In this document: piece by piece, positions 16,207 to 20,734 of the stretch
Numbering within the stretch: the first letter of the stretch is position 1
Layout of the letters: every line of letters starts with the position of its first letter
Program-made: the position numbers and the translations under genes
Notes under the pieces: generated by a model
Seen by the model: only the letters and a program-made list of their open reading frames with translations
The model's database searches: none
Told to the model about the DNA's origin: nothing
Source of the DNA: Pseudomonadota bacterium
Lineage (GTDB): Bacteria > Pseudomonadota > Alphaproteobacteria > Rhodospirillales > 2-02-FULL-58-16
Length of the DNA: 20,734 nt
Direction: 5' to 3'
NCBI GenBank assembly: GCA_022567015.1
Contig: JADFHR010000014.1
Span: forward strand, 1-20,734

Positions 16207-16276
16207 GAAACGATCTCCCTATGATCGGCGTGTGATGGACATGTGAACGGGAACCGGCGGCCCCGGCCGGGCTTGC

Positions 16277-17770
16277 CTACATGGACTTGTGGGCGCCGAT
16301 CGAAGCCAGAAACTCTTTCTGGGAACCGGCGCGCAGCAGGGCCAGGGCGCAGCCCAGCGCCCGGTCCTTCTTCTCGCCCACCGCCGGACAATCGGTCTCT
16401 TTCAGGGTCAGGCGGGTGTCCGGCTTCTTCACGGCGACCGCCGGCAGGGCGCCGGGAAGATCGGATTCCCGCTGGCGCTTGGACTCCTTGGCATCGGCAC
16501 GGGTGAGCGTGATGTCGGGTTCGACGCCGCGCGCCTGGATGGCCCGCCCCGACGGCGCGTAATAGAGGGCCGTGGTCAGGCGCAGGCCGCCCTCCATGGG
16601 CAGACGGGTGATGGTCTGCACCGATCCCTTGCCGAAGGAGCGCACGCCCATGACCGTGGCGCGGCCGTGGTCCTGGAGCGCGCTGGCGACGATCTCCGAG
16701 GCCGAGGCCGAGCCCTCGTTGATGAGCACGACCATGGGCACCCCGTTGGCCAGGTCCCCGTCTTTGGCTCTATAGACGGTGTCCTTGACGGCGCGGCCGC
16801 GCACGGCGACGATCTGGCCGTCTTCCAGGAAAGCGTCGGCCAGGAAAAGCGATTGATTAAGCAGCCCGCCGGGGTTGTTGCGCAGGTCCAGAACCAGCCC
16901 CTTCATGCGCGGGCCCAGGTCCCGGCGCAAGCTCTCCATGGCTTTCTCGACGCCATGCTCCACCTTCTCGCTGAAATTGACGACCTGGACATAGCCCACG
17001 GCGCCCTCGGTCCGCCAGCGCACGGAGCGGACCTTGATGATGGCCCGGGTGATGGTGAGATCAAAGGGCGCCTGTCCGCTCCGGCTCACGGTCAGGCGGA
17101 CGTCCGTCCCCGGCGGGCCGCGCAATTTCTTGACCGCCCGTAAAATGTTCTTGGCCTTGATCGGTTCGCCGTCGACGTGGGTGATCAGGTCGCCGGACTT
17201 GAGCCCGGCGCGGAACGCCGGCGTATCCTCGATCGGGGACACCACCTTGACCACCCCGTTTTCCATGGTGACGACGATCCCGAGCCCCCCGAACTCGCCC
17301 TTGGTGGTGACCTGGATATCGCGCAGTTCGTCCGCGTTGAGGTACGCCGAATGGGGATCCAGCGCCGACATCATGGAATCCAGCGCCGTCTCCACCAATT
17401 CTCCCGCCGGCACGGCGCCGGGCTCGGCGTTCAGATCGCGCACCCCTTTGATGGCGGCGTCGATGAGCTTGGCGTCCGCGACCTCGCGCACGTAGCTGAA
17501 GCGGACGCGTTTGAAGGCATCGCGAAACTGCTCGAACCGCCGGTGCTTGCCGGCGTCGGCCGCATAGGCGTCGTAGACCTCCCGGAAGCGCTCCAGTTCG
17601 CGGACCGCGTCCTGGGAAAGGGTGATATCTTGGCCGCTGAGGACGTTGAAAACGTGGCCGAGCGGCGATTCCTCGGTGCCGCACCCGATCAGCGACGGCG
17701 ACACCGCCGCGCCCGCGGCAAGGGCAAAGGTCAGAATCAGCGCCGGGCGGAAACGCCTCCACCTATTCAT
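16277..17770 (-). CDS. S41 family C-terminal processing peptidase (CtpA-like), probable lipoprotein
   Basis: A 497-aa periplasmic serine protease of the tail-specific type. It begins with a charged, hydrophobic signal ending in SLIGC, a lipobox with C30 as likely lipid-modified residue. A PDZ domain lies at about 155-240 (GEFGGLGIVV and the AGLKSGDLITHVDG region). The S41 core is at about 250-425: nucleophile S356 in NEGSASASE and general base K381 in SFGKGSVQT, 25 residues apart as in known members. The LDLRNNPGG motif at 294-302 is present. A Lys/Arg-rich tail with two Cys (C461, C474) follows. The ATG at 17770 has a weak AAGG upstream. Such proteases trim exported proteins or cell-wall hydrolases; the target is unknown. 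The frame stays open upstream, but that part lies over ctaA and is not coding. Confidence 0.94.
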   Translation of the reverse strand: MNRWRRFRPALILTFALAAGAAVSPSLIGCGTEESPLGHVFNVLSGQDITLSQDAVRELERFREVYDAYAADAGKHRRFEQFRDAFKRVRFSYVREVADAKLIDAAIKGVRDLNAEPGAVPAGELVETALDSMMSALDPHSAYLNADELRDIQVTTKGEFGGLGIVVTMENGVVKVVSPIEDTPAFRAGLKSGDLITHVDGEPIKAKNILRAVKKLRGPPGTDVRLTVSRSGQAPFDLTITRAIIKVRSVRWRTEGAVGYVQVVNFSEKVEHGVEKAMESLRRDLGPRMKGLVLDLRNNPGGLLNQSLFLADAFLEDGQIVAVRGRAVKDTVYRAKDGDLANGVPMVVLINEGSASASEIVASALQDHGRATVMGVRSFGKGSVQTITRLPMEGGLRLTTALYYAPSGRAIQARGVEPDITLTRADAKESKRQRESDLPGALPAVAVKKPDTRLTLKETDCPAVGEKKDRALGCALALLRAGSQKEFLASIGAHKSM

Positions 17771-17814
17771 ATGCCATCGCCTTTGCCGTGGGACCGTCTC
17801 ACCAAGGAAGGCCC

Positions 17815-17843
17815 ATTGTACCGTATTTGCCGCACCGGCCGAA
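17815..17843 (-). promoter_or_regulatory. Possible promoter of the protease gene
   Basis: On the minus strand a TACAAT (plus-strand 17815-17820, five of six matches to the -10 consensus) is preceded at 17 bp by a poor -35, TTCGGC (17838-17843). The start codon lies 44 bp downstream of the -10. The 194-bp gap 17771-17964 otherwise holds only GC-rich sequence. Weak evidence. Confidence 0.3.
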
Positions 17844-17964
17844 GCCCTTTCCCGCCGGCCCCGGCCCGAGAAGGTGCCCGGCGCCGGCCAAAATATCAAG
17901 GAGGAGTTGGCCTTTCGGCGCGTCCGGCGGCGCCGGCACCCACCCGGCGGGCCCGGCGACCGCG

Positions 17965-19041
17965 TCAGCCGGGAGGCCGGCGCCCCTTTCGCCGCCCCGC
18001 CCCCGGGCCCAGCTCGTACGCCGTCCACAGGGCGGCCGTGAACAGGGCCAGGGCGCCTCCCTGGTGGGCCGCGGCAAGGGGCACCGGGACCACCAGCAGC
18101 AGGGTCGAAATGCCGAGCACCACCTGACCGGCCGCCGTCACCGCCAGGACGTCGAGGGCAACGCGCCCGCGCGGCGCCAGTCCGGCGTTGCGCGCGCGCA
18201 GCCAGAACACCCCGACGGCGGCGAGCACCAACAGGGCAAACAGCCGGTGGGTGAACTGCACCGTGGCGATGTCCTCGAAAAAGTTGACGAGGAACGGATC
18301 CATGGCGAACAGGGCCGCGGGCACCAGTTCGCCGTCCATCAGGGGAAAGGTGTTGTAGGCGAACCCGGCGTCGAGCCCGGCGACCAGCCCGCCCGACAGC
18401 ACGGTGACCAGGACCGAGCCCGCCACCAGGGTGGCGAACCGCCCGAAGGCGGCGGGCGGCCGCCGGCCCGCCGGTCCGGGAAAGAGAAGCCCCAGCGCCA
18501 CCCACAGCATATACCCGTAGATGACGAACGCCGCGCCCAGGTGGGCGGTCAGGCGGTACTGGCTGACGTCGGGGCGGTCCACAAGGCCGCTTTGCACCAT
18601 GTACCAGCCGAGCAGTCCCTGGAGTGCGCCGAGGACGAACACGGGGATCAGTTTTGCGGCCAGCCGCCAGCCCACCCAGCCGCGGACCACGAAGACCGTG
18701 AACGGAACGAGGAAGGCGACGCCGATGAGGCGGCCCCACAGCCGGTGCACGTACTCCAGCCAGAAGATGGACTTGAAGCCGCTCAGCGTCATGTCCGGGT
18801 TGAGGTCCTTGTACTCGGGAAAGCGCCGGTAGTTGCCGAAGGCCTCCTGCCATTCGGCCTCGGCCAGGGGCGGCAGCCACGCGGTAACCGGCTTCCACTC
18901 GACCATGGAAAGCCCGGCGTGGGTGAGACGGGTGACTCCCCCCAACACCACCATGGCAAAGACCATGGCGCAGAGGGCCAGAAGCCATGCCGCGATCACC
19001 TTGGGGCGCCCCGCGGCGGGCGCTTGCGCCTCAGAGTCCAT
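17965..19041 (-). CDS. ctaA: Heme A synthase (COX15/CtaA)
   Basis: Oxidises the C8 methyl of heme O to give heme A for aa3-type cytochrome c oxidase. The 358-aa inner-membrane protein has about eight TM helices and the four conserved heme-ligand histidines H99 (EYVHRLWGR), H167 (RLTAHLGA), H265 (FTHRLFAL) and H326 (AAAHQGGA). The LGGVTRLTHAGLSMVEWKPVTAWLPPL region near the N-terminus and the large loop before H99 are typical of the alphaproteobacterial/mitochondrial class. The ATG at 19041 follows GAGGAAAG. A basic tail ends the protein. No other oxidase assembly gene is adjacent. Its presence implies an aa3-type oxidase and aerobic respiration in the host. Confidence 0.97.
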   Translation of the reverse strand: MDSEAQAPAAGRPKVIAAWLLALCAMVFAMVVLGGVTRLTHAGLSMVEWKPVTAWLPPLAEAEWQEAFGNYRRFPEYKDLNPDMTLSGFKSIFWLEYVHRLWGRLIGVAFLVPFTVFVVRGWVGWRLAAKLIPVFVLGALQGLLGWYMVQSGLVDRPDVSQYRLTAHLGAAFVIYGYMLWVALGLLFPGPAGRRPPAAFGRFATLVAGSVLVTVLSGGLVAGLDAGFAYNTFPLMDGELVPAALFAMDPFLVNFFEDIATVQFTHRLFALLVLAAVGVFWLRARNAGLAPRGRVALDVLAVTAAGQVVLGISTLLLVVPVPLAAAHQGGALALFTAALWTAYELGPGAGRRKGRRPPG

Positions 19042-19178
19042 CTTTCCTCACGGCTGCTCCCCGCCCGCCGGGCCGTCCCGCGGGCGCCGGCGAGTATTCA
19101 CCGTGACCGGCCGCGAACCAAGCAATTCGTCACCGGGTGCGGCCCCGCCCGCCCATCGGGGGACCGGGAACCGGAAAG

Positions 19179-19191
19179 GGCTTGACAAGCC
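19179..19191. promoter_or_regulatory. TTGACA box inside a 13-bp palindrome, ctaA-tetR divergent gap
   Basis: GGCTTG-A-CAAGCC (19179-19191) is a perfect palindrome that contains a consensus -35, TTGACA (19182-19187), facing tetR. No good -10 follows at 16-18 bp. If this -35 is used, transcription would start near 19216, inside the downstream operator and after the GTG at 19211. Confidence 0.45.
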
Positions 19192-19210
19192 GTGGCCGCC
19201 ATGATGAGGT

Positions 19211-19226
19211 GTGAGTGAACACTCAC
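19211..19226. promoter_or_regulatory. TetR operator candidate S1
   Basis: Perfect 16-bp palindrome GTGAGTG-AA-CACTCAC overlapping the region where tetR transcription and translation should begin. Related sites occur after tetR at 19825, 19906 and 19936. The location fits autorepression. Confidence 0.7.
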
Positions 19227-19234
19227 ATATTGAC

Positions 19235-19804
19235 ATGCGTAACGGGACCAGAACCAAGAAACGGATCGGCCGCACGGCACTTAAGCTGTTCGCCGAAAAG
19301 GGTGTCAGGGAGACGACCATTCGCGACATTGCAACCGCCGCCGGCGTCGCCGAGGGAACGCTGTATCGGCATTACGCCAGCAAGGAGGAATTGGCCTCGG
19401 ACCTTTTCGTCGAGAACTTCACCGCCCTCGGGCGGGAACTGGAGAAGATTCAGGAACAAGAGGCAAACACGCGCACCAAGCTGCTGGCCATCATCCGGTA
19501 CTTCTGCGCGGAGTATGACAAGGATGCGACGATGATCAATTACCTGTTCATCACCCGCCACGGCTACATGCAGAGGCTGACCGCGCGCATGCCCAACCCC
19601 TACCTGGTCTTCCGGCGGGTCATCCGCGAGGGCATGGCGCGCGGCGACATCCCCAAGCAGGACCCGGACGTGGCCACGTCGATGGTCCTCGGGATCATCC
19701 TGCAGGTGATCGATACGCGCATTCTCGGCCGCCGCATCCGGCAAAGGATTTCCGGACTGGCGGACACCCTCACGGCGGCGTGTCTGCGGGTCCTGAATGC
19801 ATAA
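19235..19804 (+). CDS. TetR/AcrR family transcriptional regulator
   Basis: A one-component regulator, 189 aa from this start. The N-terminal helix-turn-helix at about 10-55 is typical (ALKLFAEKGVRETTIRDIATAAGVAEGTLYRHYASKEEL pattern at 15-53). The remaining helical part is the ligand-binding and dimerisation domain, which I cannot assign to a ligand. A GTG at 19211 in the same frame would add 8 residues, but it lies inside a palindrome repeated in noncoding DNA downstream, so I prefer ATG 19235; it has no clear SD. The protein probably represses its own gene through S1 and the unit downstream through S2-S4. It is divergent from ctaA. Confidence 0.92.
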   Translation: MRNGTRTKKRIGRTALKLFAEKGVRETTIRDIATAAGVAEGTLYRHYASKEELASDLFVENFTALGRELEKIQEQEANTRTKLLAIIRYFCAEYDKDATMINYLFITRHGYMQRLTARMPNPYLVFRRVIREGMARGDIPKQDPDVATSMVLGIILQVIDTRILGRRIRQRISGLADTLTAACLRVLNA

Positions 19805-19824
19805 ATTATTTTTTTATAGGGGGG

Positions 19825-19842
19825 TGAGTGAATACGCACTCA
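19825..19842. promoter_or_regulatory. TetR operator candidate S2
   Basis: TGAGTG-N6-CACTCA just after tetR. Its left half, GTGAGTGAA, is identical over nine bases to S1. It follows an AT-rich stretch with a run of seven T (19809-19817 region) that may end tetR transcription. Confidence 0.6.
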
Positions 19843-19892
19843 TTATCAATTTGGTTCGAAGGTCATAGAATCGCCACAATCGTGCATATTCT

Positions 19893-19920
19893 TTGGTTTA
19901 AGAATGAGTGAACATATATT
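19893..19920 (+). promoter_or_regulatory. Candidate promoter of the small ORF/148-aa unit
   Basis: TTGGTT (19893-19898) and TATATT (19915-19920, five of six -10 matches) are separated by 16 bp. The -10 lies inside operator candidate S3, the classic arrangement for repression. The small ORF begins about 75 bp further on. Confidence 0.5.
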
Positions 19921-19923
19921 CAT
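19906..19923. promoter_or_regulatory. TetR operator candidate S3 over the -10 box
   Basis: The 18-bp site TGAGTGAACATATATTCA shares TGAGTGAACA with S1 and has the half-site pair TGAA/TTCA. The right half is weaker than in S2 and S4. It covers the candidate TATATT box. Confidence 0.5.
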
Positions 19924-19935
19924 TTTTACAATGTG

Positions 19936-19953
19936 ATAGTGAATGCCCATTCA
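19936..19953. promoter_or_regulatory. TetR operator candidate S4
   Basis: Perfect inverted repeat TGAATG-CC-CATTCA at 19940-19953 inside an 18-bp frame that aligns with S2 and S3 (ATAGTGAATGCCCATTCA). It lies just downstream of the candidate promoter, 30 bp after S3, close to three helical turns. Confidence 0.55.
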
Positions 19954-20002
19954 ACCAGTCGTTTTCGCCGCCAGGGGATTTTAGGGAAACAGGAGGCTTA
20001 CG

Positions 20003-20116
20003 ATGGGACACCGTGCCAGTTATCACACCCACTTCCATGGTCCGACGGGCTGCCCGATCGGCCGCGATGACGCATCGCGGCTGCACACGCACCGGTGCTC
20101 CGGTGCATGCACATAG
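20003..20116 (+). CDS. Small His/Cys-rich protein or leader peptide, 37 aa
   Basis: An ATG at 20003 is preceded by a perfect AGGAGG (19991-19996) at 6-nt spacing, the best ribosome binding site in this part of the window. The 37-residue frame ends with TAG at 20114-20116. It has six His (3, 8, 10, 12, 28, 30) and three Cys (17, 32, 36), nearly a quarter of the residues, with HTHFH at 8-12, HTHRC at 28-32 and a final CSGAC. No signal peptide or membrane segment is visible. The gene sits under the S2-S4 operators and 45 bp before the next gene. It could be a metal-binding small protein, or a leader peptide whose translation controls the hairpins within it. I do not recognise a family. Confidence 0.5.
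   Translation: MGHRASYHTHFHGPTGCPIGRDDASRLHTHRCSGACT
20059..20083 (+). promoter_or_regulatory. Strong RNA hairpin inside the small ORF
   Basis: GCCGCGATG (20061-20069) and CATCGCGGC (20073-20081) form a perfect 9-bp stem with the 3-nt loop ACG, extended by a wobble pair and a C-G pair. No T-run follows, so it is not an ordinary terminator. Confidence 0.5.
20089..20106 (+). promoter_or_regulatory. Second RNA hairpin at the end of the small ORF
   Basis: GCACCGG (20089-20095) and CCGGTGC (20100-20106) form a perfect 7-bp stem with the loop TGCT. A third, weaker stem, GTTCC/GGAAC (20129-20143), lies in the gap before the 148-aa gene, and GGCGC (20116-20120) can pair with GCGCC (20157-20161) right before its ATG. 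Confidence 0.45.
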
Positions 20117-20161
20117 GCGCCGACCGAAGTTCCTTACCGGAACCGAAGTGGGGTACGCGCC

Positions 20162-20608
20162 ATGTTTGGCCCGATCGACGACCTGCGCGAAATCGCGCTC
20201 AGATGCCTGTCCGGCGAGCCGCTGGACGAGGACCTGTCGCAGTGGCTGGGAAACGCGTTGGAACAATTTCTCAGTCGCCACTGCCGGACCATCGAGGATG
20301 CCCTCGGGCTGAAGTTCCCCCAGGGCGGCATCCCATGGTGGCGCGAGGAAGCGAACCGCACACGCGACAACGCCTTGCGGCAACTGGCCGAGCGCTTTTT
20401 CGGCGACCTGTCCCCGTGCGCAAGGGCCCGTGAAATCCGGACCATTGCCGACCGCTATGCCGCCTCCGCCTGGCGCCATGACCGCGACCGCGACGAAATG
20501 CCCCAACGCTACGCGGGAAACCCCCACGGCCTGCTGTGGGAGGCCTTCAAGTCGGGCGCCATCATGCCCATCGGGGAGCGGCAGCTGCGCAACATCTTCG
20601 CCGAGTAA
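20162..20608 (+). CDS. Hypothetical protein, 148 aa
   Basis: I do not recognise this family. The protein is soluble, charged and mostly helical, with no signal peptide or membrane segment. Recognisable stretches that look conserved in character are GGIPWWREEANRTRDNALR (55-73, nineteen residues with paired Trp and many charged residues) and NPHGLLWEAFKSG (120-132). Codon use and GC match the surrounding genome, which supports it being real. The ribosome binding site is weak (GGGG at 20150-20153). It follows the small ORF by 45 bp and lies downstream of the TetR operators, so it is probably part of the regulated unit. Confidence 0.75.
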   Translation: MFGPIDDLREIALRCLSGEPLDEDLSQWLGNALEQFLSRHCRTIEDALGLKFPQGGIPWWREEANRTRDNALRQLAERFFGDLSPCARAREIRTIADRYAASAWRHDRDRDEMPQRYAGNPHGLLWEAFKSGAIMPIGERQLRNIFAE

Positions 20609-20626
20609 TACCAAGGGACGCTGATC

Positions 20627-20734
20627 ATGACTCATAGAGATCGCGTAGGCGGCTCGTCGGGTAGGAGGAAAGTTGCAGGCGATGCGGCGCATCGTCAAAA
20701 CTTTTCGACGCCCTCCGACGGGCCGCATACGCGA
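20627..20734 (+). CDS. Possible start of a further gene, cut by the window end
   Basis: An ATG 18 bp after the 148-aa gene opens a frame that runs to the window edge (36 codons, Arg/Gly/Ser-rich). AAGGGA at 20613-20618 with 8-nt spacing could be its ribosome binding site. A competing ATG at 20681 in another frame also stays open. Too short to judge. Confidence 0.25.
   Translation, partial: MTHRDRVGGSSGRRKVAGDAAHRQNFSTPSDGPHTR

Noticed and set aside
17771..18988. Upstream extension of the S41 protease frame
   Set aside because: It overlaps ctaA in another frame, and the protease signal peptide begins cleanly at 17770.
20103..20112. GTGCATGCAC palindrome as another operator
   Set aside because: Short, different from the GAGTG family, and overlaps a stronger hairpin. 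Probably incidental in GC-rich coding sequence.
19898..20728. 276-codon minus-strand frame over the small ORF and 148-aa gene
   Set aside because: It covers operators and the leader, has no good start signal, and mirrors the codon pattern of the plus-strand gene.

Overview
The window looks like alphaproteobacterial chromosome, most likely Rhodospirillales-like. This is inferred from the high GC, the COX15/CtaA type of heme A synthase, a TakP/FcbT-type TRAP transporter and the style of the sensor and TetR proteins. I saw no rRNA, tRNA, CRISPR array or insertion sequence. The species cannot be named from the sequence.

Layout, left to right. (1) 1-1582: the end of a lower-GC gene for a repeat-rich Asp-box beta-propeller protein, cut short just after a beta-helix-like segment begins. 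(2) 1835-5342: a complete TRAP transporter operon (binding protein, small permease, large permease). The small permease carries an extra N-terminal DUF805-like membrane domain. (3) 5374-6963, minus strand: a cytoplasmic YwrD-like gamma-glutamyltransferase family protein, convergent with the TRAP operon. (4) 7186-14938: a signalling island. It holds a two-TM sensor with PAS and a decayed HD-GYP domain, a large membrane histidine kinase, a receiver protein fused to a degenerate kinase module and translationally coupled to the kinase, and, after an 806-bp gene-free region, a NarL/LuxR-type response regulator. (5) 15028-19041, minus strand: ATP sulfurylase (sat), an S41 C-terminal processing protease with a lipobox, and heme A synthase (ctaA). 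(6) 19182-20734: a TetR regulator surrounded by four related palindromes, then a 37-codon His/Cys-rich small ORF with a very good ribosome binding site and strong hairpins, then an unrecognised 148-aa gene and a possible gene running off the end.

How the genes may work together. The TRAP genes form one uptake system, probably for an organic acid. The histidine kinase and the receiver/pseudokinase are made from one message with an ATGA overlap, so they are probably partners. The LuxR-type regulator is divergent from them and is a candidate output. The pseudo-HD-GYP protein is convergent with the kinase and may be a sensor that no longer degrades c-di-GMP. The TetR protein probably represses itself and the small ORF/148-aa unit through the shared palindromes. 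The least explained parts are the TetR/small-ORF unit, the pair of degenerate enzymes in the signalling island and the DUF805-DctQ fusion.
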